Below, piece after piece: positions 51,801 through 60,931 of a DNA stretch of 64,000 nucleotides. Source of the DNA: Giardia muris (taxonomy: Eukaryota > Fornicata > Diplomonadida > Hexamitidae). The first letter of the stretch is position 1. Every line of letters starts with the position of its first letter. The position numbers and the translations under genes were made by a program. The DNA lies in contig CM016927.1 in NCBI GenBank assembly GCA_006247105.1, positions 434,001-498,000 on the forward strand, given 5' to 3'. Under the pieces are notes generated by a model. The model was not told the DNA's origin. It did no database searches and was given only the letters and a program-made list of their open reading frames with translations.

Positions 51801-52201
51801 GCGTTAAGTTCTGCACGATCACGACGTAAATCGAAGTACGGAGTTAGCGCCTGGAGGGCGTTCGCTGCCCCAACCTGAGCGGATAGCATATACGCATCGC
51901 GTCCATCCGGAAGTCGAACGTCTCGTTCCACAGAAACCAGAAGAGCACAAAGATCTGGAGCGTCGCTAAGGGCCGAGACCATTAGCGCCGTGTAGCCCTG
52001 TGTACTGGCAAGCCCCGCCTCGTAGGTGGCCAGGAAACGGGCGAGCGCCAGACTTCCAAGGCGGCAAGCCCGGATGAGCGCCGTCTCGCCGTTTGCGTCC
52101 CGCCGCCGGGAGAAGGCTCCAACGCTCGCCGCGATCGTGGCGTAGTCCCCGTCGGAGACCGCGCGAAACCAGTCTGCCTCCGTCTCCGCGATTCCCGGCA
52201 T
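48815..52201 (-). CDS. Ankyrin-coiled-coil-ankyrin protein (protein 21.1-like), paralogue 2
   Basis: A 1128-aa protein with the same three-part layout as the downstream neighbour. N-terminal ankyrin repeats cover about 1-190 (DANGETALIRACRLGSLALARFLATYEAGL, LNALDYAVNGGHLDCVNVILG). A Ser-rich linker and a coiled coil of about 500 residues follow (ending near 870). C-terminal repeats cover about 960-1128 (DGTTALMLAAEHNRTAVVKYLAPTE, EDNRTTELMRAVMDNDPYRAL, GKTALMFACERGSRILIQLLLGE). Matching landmarks at both ends, such as ALDYA..GHL.CV and TTELM.AV..D, show an old tandem duplication with free divergence of the coiled coil. The spacer to paralogue 1 is 34 bp. AGTAAA immediately before the ATG may be the polyadenylation signal of the pseudokinase gene. 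Confidence 0.88.
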   Translation of the reverse strand: MPGIAETEADWFRAVSDGDYATIAASVGAFSRRRDANGETALIRACRLGSLALARFLATYEAGLASTQGYTALMVSALSDAPDLCALLVSVERDVRLPDGRDAYMLSAQVGAANALQALTPYFDLRRDRAELNALDYAVNGGHLDCVNVILGSKPITGGDLRYAIDLARESKATRIVSILESFKAKHKSKSSGPKRSGSRGAMREVSTIEKEHSRSTYQDIVDPEPSVPRGSTRSSRFKESLHSDDFALVAYPPSDPSQSQSHPDLGQEQVDPKLSNSRKSKGGRGRRAKTPLGMCGGSRAAGSAPQQNTFSVHSRKYIGDETRSLVEDEFGPDQGSNGFGGTSWITDRAAAGLPPFFDGAATAKSVRIAAEPDPSPSSSQSQTHDLHALLTQRDLTIDDLREQLAAAHANDELVETLKRTVHDQAEKIEELTGLIQTTTVPTNGIEEELTKQLHDQRRTIESLHSDVARLQDELRLTAEVTAPPDAKELAALRQEVSERNEEIERLRGIINSAPTLAPDLLTDIGCTPDAFLSLQLELEEKNRELEELRHRATQSSLGPTSGSELPAQGPTRRSGSSLRCGRGTRSNQGTPTIRERDRGRDELSEVQMHLAATQEELAARDVRIRALEAEAHEHQASNASLQDALDRLEDEKYLLEQKLRVKDEETANAWKERDALVRDLRRQHASEEDAQLLKAEVARLLAQANEAEDAYEDLVKRTSAETHNLQTKHRSEIDVLQREIAERVSEAEKQAALLKAHEDEITELKQKLAQIIRPEIDQCTATDPICLISIATQVELEVEEKDEKEYYEVLLVQKDEEIARLQAALSAKPTISTESKEGQVSVVSTPTREFLTETLTCQLRQAEAELKAMRRTINSTPLPRDGVAVLPDQGSSYTHSPGAEPSEGQGSSLARPADLSASIFAPADPREGLGLSSRSADPRDLEGSGDLGMSELMVAVVNGESRAVGANLAQAGRTLPDGTTALMLAAEHNRTAVVKYLAPTEAGMRRADGARSIDIALQRCHIKLARALIPWEGFPVDKVSREDNRTTELMRAVMDNDPYRALCLAERQLGLQTPEGKTALMFACERGSRILIQLLLGERDARDREGRGPVDYLPADARTPELVALLE

Positions 52202-52207
52202 TTTACT
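52202..52207 (-). promoter_or_regulatory. AGTAAA between pseudokinase stop and paralogue-2 start
   Basis: On the minus strand AGTAAA lies 18 bases after the pseudokinase TAG and abuts the ATG of the next gene. It can act both as 3'-processing signal and A-rich leader. Confidence 0.5.
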
Positions 52208-52225
52208 TCGTCCCTAACTTCTACT

Positions 52226-54040
52226 CTACTCATCTTTAATGATGACAATGTTCTCGATCCCACCCAGACACTTCGGGCAATTGTGTAGGTGCATCTTATT
52301 TCCTTGGACGCGACAACTGATCAGATGGTTACAAGGAAGGCAGACGAACTTAACCTGGTGCTCATCTTGAGCTACAAACTCGTCCATTGACGAGCGTTTG
52401 TTCCCGGCCACTCCTGTGGTACTTGACGTCACACTACCTTTCCCTTGTCCTTTTCTCGTCTCAAGAGATCGCCGAAGGTCATCAATAAGACTCTCACGAG
52501 CACTCCCTTCGCCCTCAAGCACCCGTGGGAGACGAGGAGACTTGAGAGGCCTTCCAGGAGACTTTCCAGATGTACCTTTTCCTCCTCCAGCACGCCCACT
52601 ACGACTGGCGCTTCCCGATGGGCGTGGTTCACCCGGGGTCATGGAACGACCGGCGGCGCTACTTGACCGGTGAAGAGCACGAGTGGATAAGCTCTGCTGT
52701 TCGATGACTGTATTGATGCGAGTGACATTCGTGCGAAGGGCGTCGATCTCGGCGCGCATCTTCTTCACCTCGTCGTTCTGTCGGATGACGAGGGCTCGAA
52801 TCTCGAGGAGGAGCTCGTTCTGCTCGCGGAAGTTTCGCGCGTTTTGTTCGTGAGCTTGTAGGAACGTTGTCATCGTCTCGATCAATGACTTATCGACCTC
52901 GAGGGCTGGCTCCGTCCCGACATGTCCGGAAGTGCGCGGGAGTTCAAGTAAAGCGCTCCCAGTCAAATCGTCGGAGGCGGCCCCAGAGCTAGACCCAGAA
53001 CCCCGATGGTCCGGAGCGTCGAAGAGTGCATAAGAGGGCCCAGCCGTCACACCAGGCCTTCCGGAACCTTTGAGATGCTGCTCGCTGAAGGCGGGGTACG
53101 GTGAGATCTTCGCATTGTAGAGCCTAACGTTCTCGACGAAGTCGATGTGCTCAAGTAGCTGCGGGACATTGACGAGGGAATAGAGGGGTGGTATGGGGGT
53201 GGTGGGGGCTTCGAGAAGGACACGAATATAGCTCGTTAGGTCAGAATCGTCACTCGCCTCGAGATCTGGTAATTGCTCCAGGGCCTCCGAAGCTAACCCG
53301 GGCGTGTAGTACTGGTGAACTGGGTCCTTAGATAGAAGCTTCCCGGTCTTCAACTCAAAGATTATACAGCCCAAGGCCTGGTAGTCGTTGGTCTCATGTT
53401 GCTCAGCCTGCTCGCTCTTTGGCGAGGTTGGGATGGATGAGAAGTCGAAAGCACGGGACTGCTCAGGAGTACTATCGCTGGGGTCTGTCGTTAGGCTAAA
53501 TACGCCGACCCGAATCGTTCCCGCAGGGTCAACGTAGATATTTCCCGCGTTCAGCCCCCCATGGATCTGCGCTGAGTGATATGGCGCTGTGAAGTCCGTT
53601 TGCTGGTAGTAGTTCACCCCACTTAGGATCTGGCCAAGGATACCCCAGATGGCGTCGGCCGTGAGCTGCATGCACTGCCGGTTCGCCTGCGTGATGAGCT
53701 CTGCTAGGGTCGGGGGCCGGACATAGTCTGTCAGAATATATAGCTCACAGGCGTCAGGATCGTGGTGGAACTCGTGGTAGCAAACATGGTTCGCATGACG
53801 CTTCGCGACAAAGTTCGACAGCTTCGTCAGGGTGTAGTCCCGGTTGAAGTGCTTCAGTAGCCCGTACGAAAACTGAGTGCAGGAATAGTTCTCCCCGGAC
53901 TCGGCCGCTCGGACCAAGTACTCGCGCGCCGGGCTGCTCTCACGGAGCAGCCGGCAGAGCTCGTACCGATGGCGGAAGGCCGTTCCGAGGACCTCCGAGA
54001 CCCTACCCGAGCGGGAGACCGAACCACTCGAACCGTCCAT
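52226..54040 (-). CDS. NEK-like pseudokinase with coiled coil and C-terminal zinc ribbon
   Basis: The first 310 residues read as a protein kinase fold (for example YILTDYVRPPTLAELI in the hinge, and IWGILGQILSGVNYYQ). The catalytic residues are gone: no glycine loop or VAIK lysine is recognisable, the HRDxxxxN loop is H160-GGLNAGN with Gly for Asp, and the DFG is V180-F-S. The N of the loop (N167) survives. A Ser/Pro linker, a coiled coil (about 385-445; FREQNELLLEIRALVIRQNDEVKKM) and a basic linker follow. The protein ends with a cysteine cluster C567/C570, C576, C588/C591 in the pattern of a zinc ribbon. Giardia has many inactive NEK kinases, usually with ankyrin repeats; here two ankyrin genes follow separately on the same strand. 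It diverges from RAPTOR over 14 bp. Confidence 0.82.
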   Translation of the reverse strand: MDGSSGSVSRSGRVSEVLGTAFRHRYELCRLLRESSPAREYLVRAAESGENYSCTQFSYGLLKHFNRDYTLTKLSNFVAKRHANHVCYHEFHHDPDACELYILTDYVRPPTLAELITQANRQCMQLTADAIWGILGQILSGVNYYQQTDFTAPYHSAQIHGGLNAGNIYVDPAGTIRVGVFSLTTDPSDSTPEQSRAFDFSSIPTSPKSEQAEQHETNDYQALGCIIFELKTGKLLSKDPVHQYYTPGLASEALEQLPDLEASDDSDLTSYIRVLLEAPTTPIPPLYSLVNVPQLLEHIDFVENVRLYNAKISPYPAFSEQHLKGSGRPGVTAGPSYALFDAPDHRGSGSSSGAASDDLTGSALLELPRTSGHVGTEPALEVDKSLIETMTTFLQAHEQNARNFREQNELLLEIRALVIRQNDEVKKMRAEIDALRTNVTRINTVIEQQSLSTRALHRSSSAAGRSMTPGEPRPSGSASRSGRAGGGKGTSGKSPGRPLKSPRLPRVLEGEGSARESLIDDLRRSLETRKGQGKGSVTSSTTGVAGNKRSSMDEFVAQDEHQVKFVCLPCNHLISCRVQGNKMHLHNCPKCLGGIENIVIIKDE

Positions 54041-54054
54041 CTTGGACCCAAAAA
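54041..54054. promoter_or_regulatory. 14-bp divergent spacer, pseudokinase/RAPTOR
   Basis: CTTGGACCCAAAAA lies between the two start codons. The A-run abuts the RAPTOR ATG, the usual start context here. Confidence 0.45.
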
Positions 54055-57000
54055 ATGCCCTTCATTTTCGCCTCTCAACGGCATATGTTTAACTCTCTGA
54101 ACGCCGCGCCTTCCCGCGGTTTCCCCCTCCCGTTCGCCATTCCAGGCCCCCGGGTCGCCGGATACATCCTACTCACAGCAATAGAGTTCACCCCCAGTTA
54201 CCCCGTCACCCTTGCGTCCATCTACGAGGGGGGGCTAGATATCCTCCGCCTACCCTTTGACATCGCGGTGGAGCGCGTCGCGGTCGCCCTCCGGCAGCAG
54301 TACATGGACCTACTCGGGTCTCAGCGGCAGAACTTCATAAGGATTCTCCCGCGAGCAACGTTGAAGCAGCTCCGGCTAGCGTGCACCCTCGAGCCTGGGA
54401 AGCGGCAGGGCATTCATTACCTGTGCCACGGGGGGCGTCCCAGCCCCAACACTCCGGGCTTGCTCTTCTACGACGAGACGAACCGAGAGACGACACATTG
54501 CTTCGACATCACAGAGGTCTGCAAGATCGCGGGCCCGGCCTTTCTGATCCTCGACTGCGACCATGCCGGGGTGATCGTCAATGAGGTGGCACGTACCGGC
54601 CTCGACGTGGTGGCTATCGGCGCCACGACTGCGAAAGAGACCTTACCGCTATGGCAGGGCAGTGCACCCGGCTTTCCGGCCGATATCTTCACCCAGTGCC
54701 TTTTAGCACCCCTGAAAATGTTTATCTTCACCTTGCTTTATACCTCGAAAGATATCGCGCCCCAGACCCTATATTACGAGCAGCTGCATGAGGTATATGC
54801 GACGCTCGCGTCGGCGGAGCGTGGCCTGATCTGTGCGGAACTGACGGCGATCCTTCATGATGTCTGCGAGGCTATAGCCTGGAAAGCCCTGGATGGAGAG
54901 ACCTTTATCCGGCTCTTCCGTCAGGACTCGCACATGGCTCCGCTCATGCGGAATTTCATCCTCGCACAGCACGTCCTTCGGGCCGTGAAGCTACGGTGTT
55001 GCTCCTACCCAGCGATCCCGGACACCAGCGGCCATCGCCTTTGGGAACTGTTTCAATCAACGGTCTTGACAGTTATGATCAGTCCTCGAATCCTGAACCG
55101 GCCACTCCTCACAGAAGGGGCCTTGAACTTCCGGTTCGAAAAGTTCCACTTGCCTTCGGATGTGGAGGCTCCAGTCTCCGCGGGACAGACTGACGCCGGG
55201 CAATATAGCACCCATGGAAGCGTCCAGCATAATTCTGGGTCTCGTCCAGCATTAACCCTATCCAGATCTAAAGCTTGCTTCGCTGATCCCTCATGTTCCT
55301 CGGCATCTAACTGCTCGCTTGCTCGTCCAAAGCAACTCGACCCTCATGCTGAGTTCACCCAGGCATTCCTTCAGCAGCAGCTACAATCCTTCGAGCTTTG
55401 GCTTTTACAGCTCCATCAGCCCTCGCCCATTCCCGAAAGCCTCGTTTTTGTTGTCTATAGCCTCTCCAATTGCGTTCTTCGGAGCCAAGCCCTTGATCTT
55501 GTGTCACTCTTCGTAGATCTTGGGCCTTGGTGCGTTGGGGCAGCCGTCGAGCTTAAGTTCATATCTCAAGTCCTCCGTGGTGTCCTACAGACGCGAGAGA
55601 ACGAGGCGGACCAGGCACGCTTCATCTTCATCCTTGCGAAGCTTCTCGTGTCGAATTATAACGTGGCCTCGTACGGAGCCAGACTTAGACGCCGCCCTGG
55701 CGTTCCAGCCATCGACGAGGTCGTCTACGAACTTTTGACCTCGCGCATGACGTCGTGCGACATCCGTGTCCTGTGCCTCGTCATTCTCGGCTGCTTGACT
55801 TCTCCACAGGGGCTTCAGCTAGCACGCGACGATCTCGCTGCCCAGCCGCTTGGTTCTCCCGCGATGGACGTCGCAAACGAGCAGCTCTGTACCCTGACCG
55901 AGCATGTCTATCAAGTCCGAGCGCGGCTCCTGGATCGAGATTCCCTTTCAGCTCTCGGTCTTTTCCTTTCTTCCGCGTCCGAGCGAGTTCGAATCTGGGC
56001 CCTTCATATCATTGGCCACCTACTTCACCATCTGACCCTGTCACCCGCCGAGGTCGCTGGTGGAACGAAGGGTGCTACCCATCGGACGTTGGCCCGAGCC
56101 GCCTCCGGTAACCTGACATTCGTTTCGAGCTCGTCGGCAGTTTGGAACGCCAATCGCACGTACAGCGTCAACTTCGCGACGCAAGATAATACGATGAGCG
56201 GGCTAACAGACGACATGCCCAATCAGCGGCTTCAGACGCTCAAAATACCCCCCGGCATCCTCTCCTACGCTCGGAACCATACCTCCTTCGAGAATGCGTA
56301 CAATACGATATACCCCGCACTCGGGATGACGACTGAAATCCGGGCGGCCGCAATCGCGGCCATTCGTCTTTCTCTCCCATCAACAGATGGTTGGTATTCG
56401 GTGGACCATATCCTTACCGATCTGATGTGTCCCGATGGGGCAGACGCGCCCGAGTGCTTCCGAGTCGAAGGATCAACGGTGGTCGAAGGCCGCTACGTCA
56501 ATATCCACGCCCCCGAGATCTTCTGTGATGTCGCTGACATCCTCGGCCAAGATCTCAGTCCTTTGGTGCGGAACGAGGCCCTCGGGGCCTGTGCTCAACT
56601 CGTCCCTCTTTATCTTCGATCGTTCACGGCTCTAGCCCTTCGAGACCTTTGTGACTATGCACCCTTCGATAGAAGCATCCATCTTAACGTTAATAGCCCT
56701 CTTCTACACGAGCAGGTCCATCCTCGCCTCATTCGTGTGTACACGGCCGTAAGGCAGGCGGCATATGATCCGGTCAGCACCATCGCACTTCGTGCACGCA
56801 ACGTCCTCGATACCCTCGCCGAGCTTGCCCTCTGCGCGGTGATCCAGACTACCCCAGTCCCCCCAGAGTTCTTCACACTTAACCTTCGCTCTCTAGCTGA
56901 AGCTATTGCAGCTCATGAGGGTAGGAGTCCTGACCCAGAAACCGCTAGCAGTATCATAGACGCAACCCTGCTTGATGCGGCTCGGCGCACTTGGGAACTC

Positions 57001-60000
57001 ACTCTGGAGGCCACCTCGGTTTCGGCACCACAGCTCCGCTTCATCCTCGCTCGAAGACTAAATCTCGTGGAAGGTCGGAGTTCGACTGGGCTATGGAGCG
57101 GCTCGATCGATGGACTTGACAAAGATGACTCATCGGACTCATTCATTGGGCGCGCGACCCCAGGGTCTCTCACTAGTCCTCGTGATCGCTCTCTCAACGG
57201 AAGCGACCTGGCCATTGACACAGTTCTTGAGCTCAAGATCGACTTCCTCGTGAATAGGCTCCTTCTTCTGTCCGAGCTTGATAAGCAGTGGCGCGAGCTA
57301 GCGTTCCGGTACTGCTTGCAACGTATCACCTTTGCGGTCGCTAATTGTCGATCAACGTCATTCACACTCTCCAGGAACTTGATACGTCTTCCTTCGATCT
57401 GCTCGAATATAGAGCTAGCAGCCTCTCTTGGAGCAGCATCAGCGCATAGGACGGTACATGGGTGCTTAAATCATGACCTATTCAGGGGCTGCGACCGTGG
57501 TGCAAGCTATTATCGTCTAGCCGAGTCCGTTTGTGCCTGTGGCTGTCCAAGCCTGAGTGGGACGGTGCATCTTCTCGAGGAGTACGTGATTGACCTTCGG
57601 AGTGCAAGGAGTCTTTCCTTTTCCCCTCAAAGCTTCACTGCCTTCGCGGCAACCCTTACAGCCTCCGGCACGCTTGACGCATCACGCTTGACAAATAGTG
57701 GAGGAGTCACCAGTCCATGCCTTCTGGATCCAGTGTGCCAATGCTTCCCAGAGCCGGACGTATCTAATGCTTCGCAATGGCCACCGCTCTTCGATCTGTC
57801 TAGAAAGCCTCCTGGCGAGTTCAAACAGGCTAGACTCCAGTCCTACTTTTCCTTTATCCGGGTTCGAGATGGGTATCTTCAACAGGCGTCACAGATCCTG
57901 GTTAGATCGGCATCATCTCCAGGCCTACTCCTTAGTACCGTCGTTTTGCCACACGGGTTACTGACGGCTGGGATGATGAGCTTGGTCCCCTCTGAGCTAC
58001 ACTCCTGTCTAACTGCGTCACAAAGCGTTCGAATCGATACCTCGGATCAATCCAATACCCTTCTGGTCGTATCCATTGGGAATCCCGGTCAGCTCATAGA
58101 CCTTCCTTTACCCCTGGAACAGCGTCTTGAGAACATTTCAAGCTACTTTATCACCCCGAAGGGTGGCCAGCCTCACTTCTTCGCTCTACAAAGAACTAGA
58201 CGAATGGTCCCGCCAATGCCTGGGTTACCAGTCCACGTGTGCCCCGACTCTGACTCTTCTTTCTTACAAGCTCATAACAAAGCTATCATAAAGGCTGGGA
58301 TCAATCTGGGTGCTAGGACTGAACGAGTATCAGAATACCCCTCCTCAGTATGGGCTACAAAGATTCATGCCTTCTTCCCTCCATCGACGACTCAGACCTT
58401 CATCCATTCGATAACAGAAGGAGCCATCTCCGACTTCATCCGGTCCCCGCTTCCATCAGATGCTGCCCGTAGCTTCTTCGGGGTTAAAGATCAAGTGCTA
58501 CGCTTCTTGAATTCCCAAGCCGCGTCCTTGGAAGCGGATATAGATCCCAAAGCTATTCTCACTAACTTACACGTTATTAATCATGCCTGCCCGCTATGCC
58601 ATTCAGCTGCTGTCGCGCAACCCCTTCTTCAACGTGCTCTCTGCCTCAATCCCTTCGGTCGGGAGCATAAATATCCGAGATCTAAGACTGACGTCTATAA
58701 ACCGACGCGTGACGTCAACACCTTCGCCCCACTAGCGCCTCAATCCACCAGCACGACACCTCTCGATTGTCCCGCTTACTCCTACCTCGACCATTATTGT
58801 CGTATCCGTGCCTCCCCCTTTCCGGCTCTAGACTCCCTTGCCTATTGCTTTCGAGACCAGCTATATCGAGATGTCCAACAACAACAGAGAACCCCCTTTT
58901 CCCTTGATGGCTACTTAACCCCTTACGTTTGTTCCCTCGCTCTTCACCGTATTCATTATGACACGACAGATAACTTCGCAGTTCTCCTTCCCGACATGCA
59001 CGCGGCATCTGTTGAGCTCCGCGCGCAGCTCTGCAGCCCCCTCGAGGCGTTCTACTCCCGCGTTGTCGCCACGATCAATGATGTCGACTATGAACGACTT
59101 GCTACCTCGTTCGATGAACTTCGAGCCAGGACGGACCGGGACACAACCTCTGCACCCACCGTTCGGTCTCATATTCATATGACCCGAATAGACTCAACCC
59201 TCGGAACCTCTGGCTCGAAGGCCGCAGATCTTTTCGGACCCCAAATGCTACCGAAAACAGACTCGGTTAGTGCAATGCCAGCAGCCCCAGACGTCTCGCC
59301 ATACTACCCTACCATTGCTGCATACGATGAAGCTGCAAGTCTTCCGAATGAAATCCTCCTCCGCCGGATCCAGAGCCAGTTTCCAGAACAGATGGCATAT
59401 CTCGAAGCTCGACAAAGTACTAAACCCTCGGCAGTTCATACCGAGGAGCACCCACTGACCTGGAAGAAAGTATTGAAGATTCCACATTACTCACGCTCTG
59501 TTCGAGGAATTGTTCTGCATCGAAGCGAAGCCTTGCTCATTTCGCTTTCGGACGATGGACTCTGCGTGTGGAATTCCCTGACTGGAGAGTGCCTCAACCA
59601 TGTAGGTCTTGAAATCCTTCAGGATCTCCAGCCCACGTCCTGGCCTGGAGGTGGTCTGGCATCCGGGCATGTCCACAACACGCCCAGATACGATCTCATG
59701 GAGCACGTCTCCGGTCTCTGCAAGCGTCCCGCCGCCCTTCTCCTTGCGGGGATGCTTGAGAACGATAATACGTCGATGGAGTGTTTGATATGCAACCTCG
59801 CCAACTCACGACGAAGCTTCAATCACGACTTCCTCGGAACAGTCGCAGATACGTTCTACGCCGCCCTTCACGACGGAGAGGCCGTCTCACTCGAGGATCT
59901 CGACGACATCGAGCCCCTATATCCCCGCCACCAACAACCAAGCCTGTACCAGGGCGCGACCGAGCTTCTGGCCAAGCGGCGACACGCACGTACGTCAGAA

Positions 60001-60930
60001 CCTCCAACACTCGGGGACTGCGCCCTCTTCAACGAGAACAGCCCGTACGGCATCGCATGCGTCTCCCTGAGCGACGGGACCGTCCGTGTCATCGCGAACT
60101 ATCAGGACGCGGGGCTCTGCCGGCACGTGAGCGCCTTCTCCGTCCGTTCCCCTGCCCCTGGGATCAGCTACGACGTGGACCGGCTGCAATACGCGCCCTT
60201 CGTCGTCATGGATGTGTACCGGCACATCCACAACGACCTGCTGGCCGTGACAGCCCCTCTCACCTCGCACTGTCGGAAGCAGTACATCATCGGGAAGAGC
60301 AAGACGTGCAACGCCCTGTTCACCGCGCCCGACATTCACTTCAATCCCCCGCTCCTGCACACTCACACCCCGCTCCTGAGGCGCCTGGACGAGGCCGACG
60401 TCCTTGCTGTCGCGACTCCGGGAGACTCCGTCGTCGGGTTCTACGACCTTGCCCTCGAAAGGTGTGTAGCTGAGGCTGACTGTGGGTTGAAGGTTGATCA
60501 CTTGGCCGTCATCAAGGGTGCGATAATGGGAGTGGCACTTTCGTCGGATCAGGTTACGACCGTTCTCGACCAGCGAACATACAAGCCTGCGTTCACTTGC
60601 ACCCCGAACGTCCCCGTTTATGATGTGCAAATGTCTGGAAACATCCTCACATGTCTCGGAGAGGGAGGAAGGATCTATAGCATTGACGTCCGAAATAGGG
60701 AGGTTATCGAGCACACCACCCAAGTCTTTGTCGGTGGCGCATTCTACAACCCCAGCGCGTTCGTTGGTCGTACCGAGAACGCGCTCCTCTTTGCAAACAC
60801 GAAGGGGGAGACCCTTGGCGAGATCCCCCTCCGGTGGAACCCCAGGTTTTCCGGCTTTCGGATGCATCCCCAGCTTCCGATATGCGCGGCAGCAGACAGC
60901 AACGCGATCACGCTATGGACGCTTAGTTGA
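54055..60930 (+). CDS. RPTOR: RAPTOR homologue (TORC1 scaffold)
   Basis: RAPTOR/Kog1 recruits substrates to TOR kinase complex 1. The 2291-aa product has the raptor N-terminal caspase-like domain with HYLCHGGRPSPNTPG (His of the dyad) and FLILDCDHAGVIV (Cys of the dyad), then GFPADIFTQCLLAPLKM and LFRQDSHMAPLMRNFILAQHVLRAVK. The armadillo/HEAT region carries the family block RSQALDLVSLFVDLGPW. A WD40-type C-terminus begins near residue 1800 (VRGIVLHRSEALLISLSDDGLCVWNSLTG) and ends in the last blade ADSNAITLWTLS. It is much longer than human RAPTOR (about 1335), mainly through insertions between the HEAT and WD40 parts. The stop is 1 bp from the convergent adaptin stop. Confidence 0.92.
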   Translation: MPFIFASQRHMFNSLNAAPSRGFPLPFAIPGPRVAGYILLTAIEFTPSYPVTLASIYEGGLDILRLPFDIAVERVAVALRQQYMDLLGSQRQNFIRILPRATLKQLRLACTLEPGKRQGIHYLCHGGRPSPNTPGLLFYDETNRETTHCFDITEVCKIAGPAFLILDCDHAGVIVNEVARTGLDVVAIGATTAKETLPLWQGSAPGFPADIFTQCLLAPLKMFIFTLLYTSKDIAPQTLYYEQLHEVYATLASAERGLICAELTAILHDVCEAIAWKALDGETFIRLFRQDSHMAPLMRNFILAQHVLRAVKLRCCSYPAIPDTSGHRLWELFQSTVLTVMISPRILNRPLLTEGALNFRFEKFHLPSDVEAPVSAGQTDAGQYSTHGSVQHNSGSRPALTLSRSKACFADPSCSSASNCSLARPKQLDPHAEFTQAFLQQQLQSFELWLLQLHQPSPIPESLVFVVYSLSNCVLRSQALDLVSLFVDLGPWCVGAAVELKFISQVLRGVLQTRENEADQARFIFILAKLLVSNYNVASYGARLRRRPGVPAIDEVVYELLTSRMTSCDIRVLCLVILGCLTSPQGLQLARDDLAAQPLGSPAMDVANEQLCTLTEHVYQVRARLLDRDSLSALGLFLSSASERVRIWALHIIGHLLHHLTLSPAEVAGGTKGATHRTLARAASGNLTFVSSSSAVWNANRTYSVNFATQDNTMSGLTDDMPNQRLQTLKIPPGILSYARNHTSFENAYNTIYPALGMTTEIRAAAIAAIRLSLPSTDGWYSVDHILTDLMCPDGADAPECFRVEGSTVVEGRYVNIHAPEIFCDVADILGQDLSPLVRNEALGACAQLVPLYLRSFTALALRDLCDYAPFDRSIHLNVNSPLLHEQVHPRLIRVYTAVRQAAYDPVSTIALRARNVLDTLAELALCAVIQTTPVPPEFFTLNLRSLAEAIAAHEGRSPDPETASSIIDATLLDAARRTWELTLEATSVSAPQLRFILARRLNLVEGRSSTGLWSGSIDGLDKDDSSDSFIGRATPGSLTSPRDRSLNGSDLAIDTVLELKIDFLVNRLLLLSELDKQWRELAFRYCLQRITFAVANCRSTSFTLSRNLIRLPSICSNIELAASLGAASAHRTVHGCLNHDLFRGCDRGASYYRLAESVCACGCPSLSGTVHLLEEYVIDLRSARSLSFSPQSFTAFAATLTASGTLDASRLTNSGGVTSPCLLDPVCQCFPEPDVSNASQWPPLFDLSRKPPGEFKQARLQSYFSFIRVRDGYLQQASQILVRSASSPGLLLSTVVLPHGLLTAGMMSLVPSELHSCLTASQSVRIDTSDQSNTLLVVSIGNPGQLIDLPLPLEQRLENISSYFITPKGGQPHFFALQRTRRMVPPMPGLPVHVCPDSDSSFLQAHNKAIIKAGINLGARTERVSEYPSSVWATKIHAFFPPSTTQTFIHSITEGAISDFIRSPLPSDAARSFFGVKDQVLRFLNSQAASLEADIDPKAILTNLHVINHACPLCHSAAVAQPLLQRALCLNPFGREHKYPRSKTDVYKPTRDVNTFAPLAPQSTSTTPLDCPAYSYLDHYCRIRASPFPALDSLAYCFRDQLYRDVQQQQRTPFSLDGYLTPYVCSLALHRIHYDTTDNFAVLLPDMHAASVELRAQLCSPLEAFYSRVVATINDVDYERLATSFDELRARTDRDTTSAPTVRSHIHMTRIDSTLGTSGSKAADLFGPQMLPKTDSVSAMPAAPDVSPYYPTIAAYDEAASLPNEILLRRIQSQFPEQMAYLEARQSTKPSAVHTEEHPLTWKKVLKIPHYSRSVRGIVLHRSEALLISLSDDGLCVWNSLTGECLNHVGLEILQDLQPTSWPGGGLASGHVHNTPRYDLMEHVSGLCKRPAALLLAGMLENDNTSMECLICNLANSRRSFNHDFLGTVADTFYAALHDGEAVSLEDLDDIEPLYPRHQQPSLYQGATELLAKRRHARTSEPPTLGDCALFNENSPYGIACVSLSDGTVRVIANYQDAGLCRHVSAFSVRSPAPGISYDVDRLQYAPFVVMDVYRHIHNDLLAVTAPLTSHCRKQYIIGKSKTCNALFTAPDIHFNPPLLHTHTPLLRRLDEADVLAVATPGDSVVGFYDLALERCVAEADCGLKVDHLAVIKGAIMGVALSSDQVTTVLDQRTYKPAFTCTPNVPVYDVQMSGNILTCLGEGGRIYSIDVRNREVIEHTTQVFVGGAFYNPSAFVGRTENALLFANTKGETLGEIPLRWNPRFSGFRMHPQLPICAAADSNAITLWTLS

Positions 60931-60931
60931 G

